Of a stretch of DNA of 7,853 nt, positions 1-7,120 are shown piece by piece. The stretch comes from Oxalobacteraceae bacterium UBA7693 (GTDB lineage: Bacteria > Pseudomonadota > Gammaproteobacteria > Burkholderiales > Burkholderiaceae_D). Made by a program: the position numbers and the translations under genes. The first letter of the stretch is position 1; the number at the start of each line of letters is the position of its first letter. Location of the stretch: positions 1-7,853 of the forward strand of contig DLGN01000088.1 in assembly GCA_002482715.1 (NCBI GenBank), read 5' to 3'. Under the pieces are notes generated by a model. That model was given only the letters and a program-made list of their open reading frames with translations. It was not told the DNA's origin and did not search any database.

Positions 1-1
1 G

Positions 2-2938
2 ACGCGTATCGTCGCCCCGATAGAACAAGAACTACTCGGCATTCCACACCAAGTGATTTTGCGCTCGCAATCCAAATATGCGCTGGCCGATATCACCTTG
101 GATTTTGAAGATGGCACCGACGTCTATTGGGCACGCCAGCAAGTCAATGAGCGCTTAAATGGTGTACTGAAAGATTTACCAGCTTCGGTCAGTGGCGGTC
201 TAGCGCCAATCACGACACCGCTAGGTGAAATTTTCATGTTTACCATCGAAGGTCCATTGTCCTTGATGGAAAAACGCACTTTACTTGATTGGACAGTACG
301 CCCGCAGCTACGCAACATTCCGGGCGTGGCAGACGTCAATACATTAGGCGGTTTAGTCAAAAGCTTCGAAGTCATTCCCGATCCAGTTGCCTTAGCGGCG
401 CGCAAGGTGTCTCTACAACAATTACAAGATGCGCTCGAGAGCAATAATCGCAATGATGGTGCAGGTCGTTTGAATAGCGGCGAAGAATCCTTGCTGGTAC
501 GCAGTGACGGTAGCATTCGCAGCATCGACGATGTGCGTGCGATTACGATTGATCAACGCGGTGGTGTTGCGGTAAGAATTGGTGATGTCGCGACGGTGAC
601 GATCGGTCAATTAACCCGCTACGGCAGTGTGACGAAAGACGGCAAAAGTGAAGCGGTTCAAGGTTTGATTTTGGGAATGCGTGGCGCCAATGCACAAAAG
701 GTAGTTGAACAAGTTAACCAACGTCTCAAACTCATAGAAAAAACGCTGCCACAAGGTACGACTATCAAGCCCTTCTATGATCGTGGTAACTTAGTTGAAC
801 GCGCAGTGAATACTGTCACCAAAGCATTAGCGGAAGCGACGATCTTAGTGGTGATCTTGCTTTATCTATTTTTGGGAAATGTTCGTTCCGCCTTAGTTGT
901 TGCGTGCATCCTGCCACTCGCCGCGCTCGGCACCTTTTTATTGATGCGACAATTTGGACTTAGCGCCAACTTAATGTCATTGGGTGGTCTCGCCATCGCG
1001 ATTGGTATGTTAGTTGACGCCGCTGTGGTCGTGGTGGAAAACATTGAGGCACATAGCGCTGATAAAGAGCGCCCCAATTTTTCTAAACTGCATATTATTT
1101 ATCGTGCCGTACGCGAGGTCGCTGTGCCAGTAACTGCTGGTATGGTGGTCATCATGATTGTTTTCTTACCACTATTATCGCTACAAGGTTTAGAAGGAAA
1201 GTTGTTTGCGCCAGTGGCGATGACGATCACTTTTGCGATCGCCGCATCTTTAATTTTATCGCTCACGGTAATCCCAGTCTTAGCGTCTTTCATGATGGGG
1301 CAAGCACATCATGAACCACCTTGGTTAGTACGTAAGCTGGAAGCAGTGTATAAAAAATTGCTAACGCAAGCGTTGCAAAACTCTAAAAAAGTCATGTTGG
1401 CATCGGTGGTCGCTTTAATCGTCACCGCCGCATTATTTCCCTTCATCGGTAAGTCTTTCATGCCGAGTTTGGATGAAGGCGACATCATTATGCAGATTGA
1501 AAAGCTCCCTTCGGTGAATTTGGATGAGTCCACAAAACTCGACATGGCAATTCAAAAGCGCATCTTGGAAACCGTACCTGATGTGCTCAATGTGATTGCC
1601 CGAGTTGGTTCTGATGAATTAGGTCTAGATCCAATGGGTCTGAATGAGACCGATACCTTCTTGGTGTTGAAACCCCATGCTGAATGGAAAAGCAAAAGCA
1701 AAGAAGCTTTAATCGATCAATTACGCGCCGTGACTGCTGAATTCCCCGGCGTTAATTTCAGCTTCACACAGCCTATCGAAATGCGCACCTCAGAAATGTT
1801 ATCTGGTGTGCGTGGCGATCTGGCGATTAAGATTTATGGCAGCAATAATCAAACACTGGCAAAACTTGCTGACAGCGTCGTTAAAACGGTGGAAGGTATT
1901 CAAGGTAGTGAAGACGTTCTAACGATCAAAAATAGTGGCGTCCAATATTTGCAGGTCGATATCAACCAAGAGGCTGCTGGTCGACTTGGTTTAAGCGTTG
2001 ACCAGATTCAGCACGATTTACGCACCATGGTTGAGGGACGCCAATCTGGCATCGTGATTGAAGATGGTCGTCGTATTCCTTTGTTGCTGCGTGGTAGCTC
2101 GTATTTGCAGATGTCGGCCGATCTATTTCAACAAATCCGCCTGCCCATCGCAGACGGTACTTCGGTCGCCTTAAGTCAAGTCGCCGAACTAAAAATGGTT
2201 GATGGGCCAGTCAAAATTGAACGCGAAAATTCCTCACGCGTGGTGGTAGTACGTGCAAACGTCCGCGGTCGTGATTTGGTTGGTTTTGTTGACGAAGCCA
2301 AAGCCAAAGTCGCTGCGCAGATCAAATTGCCGGAAGGATATCGCCTTTCTTGGGGTGGTCAATTTGAGAATCAGCAACGTGCGGCAGCGCGTCTTGGTGT
2401 GGTTGTACCGATTGCCCTGTCTTTGATTTTCTTCTTACTATTCGCCACACTCGGTACCGTCCGTCAATCCGTCTTGGTGTTTGTGAACATTCCATTCGCG
2501 ATGTTAGGTGGCGTGATTGCATTGGCAGTGACCGGCGAATATTTATCAGTACCGGCCTCGGTAGGCTTTATCGCACTCATGGGTATTGCGGTCTTGAATG
2601 GCTTGGTGATGATTACCTATTTCAACCAATTAGTCGCGCGTGGTGTACCGATTGATGAGGTGGTATCAGAAGGTGCTTTACGCCGCTTCCGGCCGGTCAT
2701 GATGACTGCCAGCATCACCGCTTTCGGTTTAATTCCTTTATTACTCGCAACCGGACCAGGTTCAGAAATTCAACGACCACTGGCGATTGTTGTCATCGGT
2801 GGCTTGTTATCGGCGACTAGTTTGACACTCATCTTGTTGCCTATTTTGTTTAAACGCTTTGGTATTGCTCCGCCAGAACCAGCGAGGGCGAATGCCAATG
2901 CCAACACGGAATCAACTACAGGTGCTCAGCATGACTAA
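2..2938 (+). CDS. Heavy-metal efflux RND pump, CzcA/CusA family (5' partial)
   Basis: Inner-membrane proton-driven pump of a tripartite efflux system, which would export metal ions with a periplasmic adaptor and a TolC-like channel. The frame is open from base 2: the upstream residues TRIVAPIEQELLGIP match the family's N-terminal porter region, so the GTG at 53 is internal. About 978 residues are visible, and roughly 60-70 N-terminal residues are missing compared with the usual 1,030-1,060. The family landmarks are present: FEDGTD and YWARQQVNERL near the start, a TM4 segment MSLGGLAIAIG followed by VDAAVVVVEN (acidic residues encoded at 1016 and 1037), porter motif SEMLSGVRGD near 1800, and C-terminal AVLNGLVM and RRFRPVMMTA. 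The TM4 signature resembles CusA, while the C-terminal membrane half resembles CzcA, so the substrate (monovalent Cu/Ag or divalent metals) cannot be settled by eye. The last ~20 residues are a low-complexity tail (PARANANAN). The stop overlaps the next gene by 8 nt. Confidence 0.95.
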   Translation, partial: TRIVAPIEQELLGIPHQVILRSQSKYALADITLDFEDGTDVYWARQQVNERLNGVLKDLPASVSGGLAPITTPLGEIFMFTIEGPLSLMEKRTLLDWTVRPQLRNIPGVADVNTLGGLVKSFEVIPDPVALAARKVSLQQLQDALESNNRNDGAGRLNSGEESLLVRSDGSIRSIDDVRAITIDQRGGVAVRIGDVATVTIGQLTRYGSVTKDGKSEAVQGLILGMRGANAQKVVEQVNQRLKLIEKTLPQGTTIKPFYDRGNLVERAVNTVTKALAEATILVVILLYLFLGNVRSALVVACILPLAALGTFLLMRQFGLSANLMSLGGLAIAIGMLVDAAVVVVENIEAHSADKERPNFSKLHIIYRAVREVAVPVTAGMVVIMIVFLPLLSLQGLEGKLFAPVAMTITFAIAASLILSLTVIPVLASFMMGQAHHEPPWLVRKLEAVYKKLLTQALQNSKKVMLASVVALIVTAALFPFIGKSFMPSLDEGDIIMQIEKLPSVNLDESTKLDMAIQKRILETVPDVLNVIARVGSDELGLDPMGLNETDTFLVLKPHAEWKSKSKEALIDQLRAVTAEFPGVNFSFTQPIEMRTSEMLSGVRGDLAIKIYGSNNQTLAKLADSVVKTVEGIQGSEDVLTIKNSGVQYLQVDINQEAAGRLGLSVDQIQHDLRTMVEGRQSGIVIEDGRRIPLLLRGSSYLQMSADLFQQIRLPIADGTSVALSQVAELKMVDGPVKIERENSSRVVVVRANVRGRDLVGFVDEAKAKVAAQIKLPEGYRLSWGGQFENQQRAAARLGVVVPIALSLIFFLLFATLGTVRQSVLVFVNIPFAMLGGVIALAVTGEYLSVPASVGFIALMGIAVLNGLVMITYFNQLVARGVPIDEVVSEGALRRFRPVMMTASITAFGLIPLLLATGPGSEIQRPLAIVVIGGLLSATSLTLILLPILFKRFGIAPPEPARANANANTESTTGAQHD
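2920..2924 (+). promoter_or_regulatory. Ribosome binding site that decides the DUF3240 start
   Basis: AGGTG lies 6 nt before the ATG at 2931, inside the 3' end of the pump gene. In-frame ATGs at 2958, 2967 and 2976 have no comparable site, so the first ATG is preferred. This keeps the His/Met-rich N-terminus in the protein. Confidence 0.55.
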
Positions 2939-3266
2939 TACTTCGACGCATCACCATATGGACACTATGGATAGCATGCTAACGCTGGCGATTCCGCTCA
3001 GTCTTACCGAAGAAATCTGTGATTTTCTTTTACTCAATCCGCAATGGGCTAGCGGCTTTTCGATTATTGATGCACAAGGTATGGGGCAAGGTGCCGCGCT
3101 CCTTACTGCGATTGAAAAAGTGCAAGGCCGAAGCAAACGCAAACTCATTATGGTGGTTGGCGAACAAACACAATTAATGCAATTAGTCACAGCGCTAGGT
3201 GAAAAAATTAAGAATAGCGATGTCGCCTATTGGGTCACGCCAGTCAATAGTTTTGGGAGATTTTGA
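2931..3266 (+). CDS. DUF3240 family protein, probable PII-like cytoplasmic component of the metal efflux operon
   Basis: A 111-residue soluble protein with no signal peptide or membrane segment. The order of predicted elements fits a ferredoxin-like/PII-like β-α-β-β-α-β fold: strand MLTLAIP (16-22), helix LTEEICDFLLLNP (25-37), strand GFSIIDAQ (42-49), a Gly/Lys-rich loop (50-70), strand KLIMVVGEQ (71-79), helix (80-94), and strand DVAYWVTPV (97-105) ending in NSFGRF. The sequence resembles the DUF3240 family, which is often encoded beside CzcA/CusA-type pumps. Its function is not established. Residues 7-16 (HHHMDTMDSM) form a His/Met-rich patch before the fold, which could bind metal; that is inference. 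The start overlaps the pump stop (ATGACTAA), and the stop overlaps the channel start (TGATG), so all three genes are probably translated together. A shorter start at 2976 would remove the His/Met patch. Family assignment is fairly sure; the role is not known. Confidence 0.82.
   Translation: MTNTSTHHHMDTMDSMLTLAIPLSLTEEICDFLLLNPQWASGFSIIDAQGMGQGAALLTAIEKVQGRSKRKLIMVVGEQTQLMQLVTALGEKIKNSDVAYWVTPVNSFGRF
3255..3260 (+). promoter_or_regulatory. Ribosome binding site of the outer-membrane channel gene
   Basis: GGGAGA lies 5 nt before the ATG at 3266. An in-frame TTG at 3263 would be only 2 nt away, so the ATG that overlaps the preceding TGA is the better start. Confidence 0.6.
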
Positions 3267-4531
3267 TGTTCAACATAAAAGTAAAATCAGTGGCTCGTGT
3301 GTGCTTGGTCGCGACTGGACTGCTGGCTCTCCCCGTTCTAGCAAATGACGATCCACTATCCATATTGCCGCCTGACGCCATGGTCAGAAAGACTTTTGAA
3401 AAGATACCGCAACTTCGTGCTGGCAATATGGGAATCAATCTAGCAGGGAGTCAGAAATCACGACTAGAAGCCGGTCACTATGAATGGACCGCAAGAGTCG
3501 GTATCAGTCGTCGCACCGATCAATTCGGTGAACGTTTTCGTGAGCAAGAATTTGCCTTAGAACGCCCTATCCGTTGGTTTGGCAAAGCGGATAAAGATCG
3601 CGCCATCGGCGATAAGGGGATTGAGATAGCAAAAGCGAGTTATGCCGACCAATGGCATGAGACCAGTCGTGCTTTACTGAAGGACTGGTTTGAAGTTATT
3701 CGTGAAAATTTCACACAACAACAATTGCGCCAGCAACTTGAAATTGCGGAACAACTCAATGCGATTGCCATTAAACGCGTCAAGGCTGGGGATGCGGCGA
3801 AGTTTGAGCAGCTGTTTGCAGAAACCGAGCTACAACGCGTGCGAGCCTTGTTACAACAAACAGAGCAACGCGTCGAACTGGCAATTCAAGCCTTGCAAGC
3901 AAACTATCCAGGCTTGAGTGTTCCAGTTACGTCATCACTTCCGCAACCAATCAATCTGAATGAGCAAGATACGAAAAGCACAGAGCATTGGTTGGACAAA
4001 ATTATGGAAGACAATCATGAACTGGAGCTTGCCCAAGCTGAAGCAGAATATGTGGGATTGCAGGCAGCGCGGATTGATCAAGACAAAATGCCCGACCCAA
4101 GTTTAGGGATACGTTCAAGTCGAGAGCGTGATGGCCAAGAACGGGTTCTTGGTTTTACTATTTCTATGCCATTTCCTGGTGCGGCACGTAGCAGTGAGCG
4201 CAGCGCAGCGTCGACAAAGGCGCAAATCGCCAACGAGAAATTGCAGCAAGTACAAACCAAGGTAAAGCTGATGGCAAGACAAGCGATTACCGATAGTCAA
4301 CGTACTTACACCACATGGAAAACCTTGGAAAGCTTGCGCCAGCAAAGCCTGCAACAAGCCAATCTCATGCAGACTGCGTATCGACTTGGTGAAGTCGGTA
4401 TCACAGACGCACTCAACACCAGAAAAATGGCGCTCGATGCAGCGATCGCTGCAGATACCGCACAAATCGACGCGCTGGCCGCCTATACCCGTCTGCATTT
4501 AGATGCACATTTAATTTGGGCTTTAGATTAA
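3266..4531 (+). CDS. TolC-family outer-membrane efflux protein (CzcC-like)
   Basis: A 421-residue outer-membrane/periplasmic channel subunit expected to complete the metal efflux pump. A Sec signal peptide is visible: basic residues 5-11, a hydrophobic core at 12-25, and probable cleavage after VLA26. There is no lipobox; Cys13 sits inside the hydrophobic stretch with no suitable context, so this is not a lipoprotein. Two outer-membrane efflux repeats can be traced. The first has a long charged helical hairpin (about 120-212, Gln/Glu-rich, with turn KAGDAAKFEQ). The second has strand segments DPSLGIRSS and LGFTISMPFPG (278-305) and another helical pair (310-415) with turn LGEVGITDAL. The length is typical of CzcC-type proteins. 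It is the last gene of the operon and is followed by a strong terminator. Placing the channel gene after the DUF3240 gene rather than before the adaptor differs from the common C-B-A order. The true metal is unknown. Confidence 0.9.
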   Translation: MFNIKVKSVARVCLVATGLLALPVLANDDPLSILPPDAMVRKTFEKIPQLRAGNMGINLAGSQKSRLEAGHYEWTARVGISRRTDQFGERFREQEFALERPIRWFGKADKDRAIGDKGIEIAKASYADQWHETSRALLKDWFEVIRENFTQQQLRQQLEIAEQLNAIAIKRVKAGDAAKFEQLFAETELQRVRALLQQTEQRVELAIQALQANYPGLSVPVTSSLPQPINLNEQDTKSTEHWLDKIMEDNHELELAQAEAEYVGLQAARIDQDKMPDPSLGIRSSRERDGQERVLGFTISMPFPGAARSSERSAASTKAQIANEKLQQVQTKVKLMARQAITDSQRTYTTWKTLESLRQQSLQQANLMQTAYRLGEVGITDALNTRKMALDAAIAADTAQIDALAAYTRLHLDAHLIWALD

Positions 4532-4557
4532 ATCGCGCTTGATTGTCATCCAATACG

Positions 4558-4605
4558 AAAATGCTCCAAGAATTTCAATCAATTCTTGGAGCATTTTTTA
4601 TTTTC
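4558..4605. terminator. Rho-independent terminator between convergent genes, possibly bidirectional
   Basis: A perfect inverted repeat pairs 4558-4574 with 4581-4597: a core of 14 bp (ATGCTCCAAGAATT) plus 3 A:T pairs, with a 6-nt loop TCAATC. On the + strand it runs into a T-rich tail (TTTTTTATTTT). It lies 26 nt after the channel stop. Read on the - strand the tail is shorter (TTTT), so it may also stop narK transcription, with less strength. Confidence 0.9.
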
Positions 4606-4685
4606 ATTAGCTGACTTGAATGCCTTAAGTTGCGACCTGCCTTCGTCAAGCTATCGAGCTAATTCATCACTTTGGACCATGCATT

Positions 4686-5960
4686 TCATGCATTCGCAGT
4701 ATTTGCGGAGTGCAAAGCAGATTGTGCTGATTGCATAATCTCTTTACGGAACTGGAAGTGCATCCACACCAAAGACACGCACACTGTGCCGTACAAGAGC
4801 ATGAAGCAAGAACTACGCACGCCAGTTAAATCGACCATCGCACCAAACATAATCGGCAAGACAAAGCCCCCAAGACCACCAGCCAGACCCACCACGCCCG
4901 ATACCGCACCGATATTGTGGGTGTACTCATCCGAGATAAATTTGAACACCGATGCTTTGCCGACTGCCATCGCGATACCGACAACAAATAATAGGCTAGT
5001 GAAAATAATGGGCGTCAATGCGATGTTAAATACCTGTGGCCCCGTCACTGTTTTGATCGTGAATTCAGTCTGAGGATAAGACAACAAGAAGAACGACACC
5101 CAGCACACCCACATCACCCACCAAGTGACTTTATACGCACCGTATTTATCCGATAACCAACCACCAAAAGCACGCAATACGCCACCAGGCAAAGAGAAGC
5201 AGGCAGCCAGCAAAGCAGCGTCCTTCATATCAAAATCGTACTCGGTCACATAATATTTCACCATCCACAAACTCAAGCCAACGTATCCACCAAACACTAC
5301 GGAATAATACTGACAATACCGCCAAACTTTAGGATCTTTGAGCATCTTCAATTGTTCCGCGAAACTCGCGGTAGATTTTACATTGTGACTAGGATCGGTC
5401 GATGAAAACGCCCAGAAAATCAGTGCTGCCGCCAACATCATCACGGCATATACTTTCGGAACCATGACCCAACCAGCTGAAGCAATAATCGCTGGCGCAA
5501 TAAATTTATTCACTGCAGCACCCGAGTTGCCAGCACCAAAGATACCCATCGCTAAGCCCTGACGGTCTTTTTTAAACCAGCGCGCGACATACGGCGTACC
5601 GACTGAGAAAGAACCACCAGCCAAACCGACGAACAAACCCAGCACCAGAAAGTGCCAATAAGCAGTCGCATAGCTGATCAGATAAATCGGAATCACGGTG
5701 CTAATCATTAACAGGAATAAAACGATACGACCACCGAAACGGTCAGTCCAAATCCCAAGTGGAACACGGATCAAAGATCCCGTTAACACTGGCATCGCGG
5801 TCAACAAGCCAAACTGCGTTTCGTTCAAACCCAAGGTCTTTTTAATCGGAATACCGATCACACCAAACATCATCCAAATTGTGAAACAGATGGTGAAAGC
5901 CAGCGTACTGGCACCAAGCACCGAATTGGCTTTTCCTGAACTATTTACCTGCGTAGTCAT
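4686..5960 (-). CDS. narK: Nitrate/nitrite transporter, NarK family (MFS)
   Basis: A 424-residue inner-membrane protein with about 12 hydrophobic segments that moves nitrate and/or nitrite across the cytoplasmic membrane. The nitrate-binding arginines of the family are present: Arg65 in TM2 (GSLIRVPLG) and Arg263 in TM8 (GGVLRAFGG). The MFS loop motif appears as GIWTDRFGGR (69-78) and its second-half counterpart GGWLSDKYG (266-274). Both nitrate-signature glycine runs are visible: FGAGNSGAAVNKF (141-153) and SGVVGLAGGLGGF (354-366). The ATG at 5960 is chosen because AAGGGAG lies 6 nt before it; an in-frame ATG at 5978 would add six residues and overlap that site. The C-terminal tail is Ala/Ser-rich. 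No nitrate or nitrite reductase gene is seen in the window, so the gene could serve either assimilation or respiration. Whether it is a proton symporter (NarK1 type) or a nitrate/nitrite antiporter (NarK2 type) cannot be told from sequence alone. Confidence 0.93.
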   Translation of the reverse strand: MTTQVNSSGKANSVLGASTLAFTICFTIWMMFGVIGIPIKKTLGLNETQFGLLTAMPVLTGSLIRVPLGIWTDRFGGRIVLFLLMISTVIPIYLISYATAYWHFLVLGLFVGLAGGSFSVGTPYVARWFKKDRQGLAMGIFGAGNSGAAVNKFIAPAIIASAGWVMVPKVYAVMMLAAALIFWAFSSTDPSHNVKSTASFAEQLKMLKDPKVWRYCQYYSVVFGGYVGLSLWMVKYYVTEYDFDMKDAALLAACFSLPGGVLRAFGGWLSDKYGAYKVTWWVMWVCWVSFFLLSYPQTEFTIKTVTGPQVFNIALTPIIFTSLLFVVGIAMAVGKASVFKFISDEYTHNIGAVSGVVGLAGGLGGFVLPIMFGAMVDLTGVRSSCFMLLYGTVCVSLVWMHFQFRKEIMQSAQSALHSANTANA

Positions 5961-5966
5961 TATTTG

Positions 5967-5973
5967 CTCCCTT
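5967..5973 (-). promoter_or_regulatory. Ribosome binding site of narK
   Basis: AAGGGAG on the - strand with a 6-nt spacer to the ATG at 5960. This strong site decides the start against the upstream in-frame ATG at 5978. Confidence 0.75.
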
Positions 5974-6013
5974 AACATTTTTCAGTACTGTCAGCTTAGG
6001 GGAGTTTCACAAA

Positions 6014-6043
6014 ATGATAAATTCGCCTGAAGTAGGCAAGGAA
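6014..6043 (-). promoter_or_regulatory. Weak candidate promoter for narK
   Basis: Read on the - strand, TATCAT (6014-6019) could be a -10 element, with TTCCTT (6038-6043) 18 nt upstream as a poor -35. Transcription would begin near 6007, about 47 nt before the start codon. The poor -35 suggests activator dependence, in line with the palindrome centred about 45 nt upstream of that start. I found no clean FNR box (TTGAT-N4-ATCAA) and no perfect NarL heptamer here. Confidence 0.22.
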
Positions 6044-6086
6044 CTAGGCTGATCAGGCTAGGGATACGCCAAAAGAACTAGGCTAG
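6041..6086. repeat. CTAGGCT repeat cluster with operator-like palindrome upstream of narK
   Basis: GAACTAGGCT occurs at 6041-6050 and again at 6075-6084, 34 nt apart. Between them an inverted copy forms an 18-bp near-palindrome at 6044-6061, CTAGGCTGATCAGGCTAG, which matches its reverse complement at 16 of 18 positions. The second copy extends to CTAGGCTAG (6078-6086). The arrangement of one full palindrome plus a spaced half-site resembles a regulator binding region. The regulator is unknown; the function is inferred only from position and symmetry. Confidence 0.45.
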
Positions 6087-6478
6087 ATATGTAGGACTCA
6101 CACAAAACAGACACTCGCATTGATGTGTTCGCGTCGCCGTGCACATAGTCACAGGCTGTGGGTTTAACTATCGATAAAGGCCGGTAAAGTTTTTTAGAAA
6201 TAGGAATAAATTCCCCCGCACACCTCCAGTTACACTCCGAATATATAAAACAGGAAACCGGAAATATCATTTCAGGATGGAATAAACACCAGCTTTGGCT
6301 ATAGTTCGATTTCATTATTAACGAATGAAAGCTCATTTGATGTCTGCTACAACTACCTCGCTTTATCACTCGTCCGCATGATAGTACGACCGTCTATTTG
6401 ATGCTGTGACATGTTTTTCCTCACTTTTGTCGCTGTCTAGCATTTGCGATAAGCCCGATTTACCATCTCAACCCCGGA
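6087..6478. other. Noncoding stretch between narK and the Nudix gene
   Basis: About 390 nt with no credible gene. A - strand open frame at 6058-6369 lacks a ribosome binding site, would need GTG as start, and encodes a Cys/His/Ser-rich sequence unlike a real protein. The only local symmetry noted is GGAATAAATTCC (6203-6214), a 5-bp inverted repeat. No convincing promoter for the + strand gene was found; TATAGT at 6300-6305 has no -35 partner. The stretch looks richer in A+T than the flanking genes (by eye, not counted) and could hold a small RNA or a decayed gene, but nothing visible supports either. Confidence 0.5.
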
Positions 6479-6484
6479 ATGAAA

Positions 6485-7093
6485 ATGAATAAATTTTTCC
6501 TGTCGATCTTCTTGTTACTACACCGCATTAGCGACATTAAAGCTGCTATAAAAAAAACATTTCTACTATTCATTTTATTGGTTTCGTCACCGCTCTTTGC
6601 CCAGCAGACAGCCAATATTTCCACCTTTCATCGACTTTTAATTTTTAATGACAAAAGCGAGTTGATGCTCGTTCGCATCAAAGACTCAGATCGCTGGGTC
6701 ACACCAGGCTGGTATCAGGACGAGCAACTAACCATTAAGCAAGGCTTAGAACAATTGGCTGGATCTTACGGAGTGAAGATTTCCTCTCCTGTGCTGAGAG
6801 GCGTCTTCACGCTCAAAGATGGACAAAGTCGTGTGATTTCAACACGGCTTATTTATTCGACCAAGATAATCAGTGGTACGCCCGAAGCGCCACCATTAAT
6901 TGGAGAGATTAAATGGCTGCCTGTGCAAGAGGCGGCGAAAATAGTCACTTACTCTCATATTTCCAAGCAATTTATGCAAATAACTAAGTATCCCAATATC
7001 GTATGGGGTGGCACGCAATATATGCCTCAAGATAACAGCACCAGTAAATCCGAAATTGATGCGTTTTATCCGCTACTTGATATGTCAAAGTGA
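6485..7093 (+). CDS. Exported Nudix-fold protein with degenerate Nudix box
   Basis: A 202-residue protein with a long N-terminus holding two hydrophobic stretches (4-12 and 25-38) and a likely signal peptidase site after LFA39, so it is probably periplasmic. The body resembles a Nudix domain: strand STFHRLLIFND, core SDRWVTPGW, a helix, then strand VLRGVFTL, and late motif IKWLPVQEA, as in Nudix proteins with WxP near the end. The 23-residue Nudix box maps exactly to 75-97 (G75, L91, G96, V97 kept). The metal-binding and catalytic positions are replaced: Gln81 for Glu, Glu89 for Arg, Gln90 for Glu, Gly93 and Ser94 for the two Glu. Hydrolase activity is therefore unlikely, and a binding or structural role is more plausible. 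The ATG at 6485 has GGA 6 nt upstream; the ATG at 6479 is the alternative. It stands alone, with a hairpin after it. The fold is fairly sure; the function is unknown. Confidence 0.75.
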   Translation: MNKFFLSIFLLLHRISDIKAAIKKTFLLFILLVSSPLFAQQTANISTFHRLLIFNDKSELMLVRIKDSDRWVTPGWYQDEQLTIKQGLEQLAGSYGVKISSPVLRGVFTLKDGQSRVISTRLIYSTKIISGTPEAPPLIGEIKWLPVQEAAKIVTYSHISKQFMQITKYPNIVWGGTQYMPQDNSTSKSEIDAFYPLLDMSK

Positions 7094-7120
7094 GGTTGCC
7101 GACGCGGTATAACAATTGAA

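Noticed and set aside
53..55. GTG at 53 as the true start of the RND pump
   Set aside because: The frame is open to base 2 and the codons before it encode family-conserved porter residues, so the gene begins outside the window.
3266..3343. Lipoprotein signal in the outer-membrane channel protein
   Set aside because: Cys13 is in the hydrophobic core with Arg at -2 and lacks a lipobox; a signal peptidase I site after residue 26 fits better.
4679..4693. ATGCAT-TTC-ATGCAT hairpin at the end of narK
   Set aside because: Only 6 bp, no T-run, overlaps the stop codon; the terminator at 4558 explains transcription end better.
4672..5073. Open frame on the + strand under narK
   Set aside because: It is the antisense shadow of narK, which has clear family motifs on the other strand.
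5979..6086. FNR box or NarL heptamer upstream of narK
   Set aside because: No TTGAT-N4-ATCAA and no heptamer matching TACYYMT in full; the closest, TACTTCA on the - strand, misses the last base.
6203..6214. GGAATAAATTCC as an operator
   Set aside because: Short symmetry expected by chance in A+T-rich DNA, with no promoter beside it.
6058..6369. Possible 103-residue gene on the - strand
   Set aside because: GTG start, no ribosome binding site, Cys/His/Ser-rich composition with no recognisable pattern, and it overlaps the repeat cluster.
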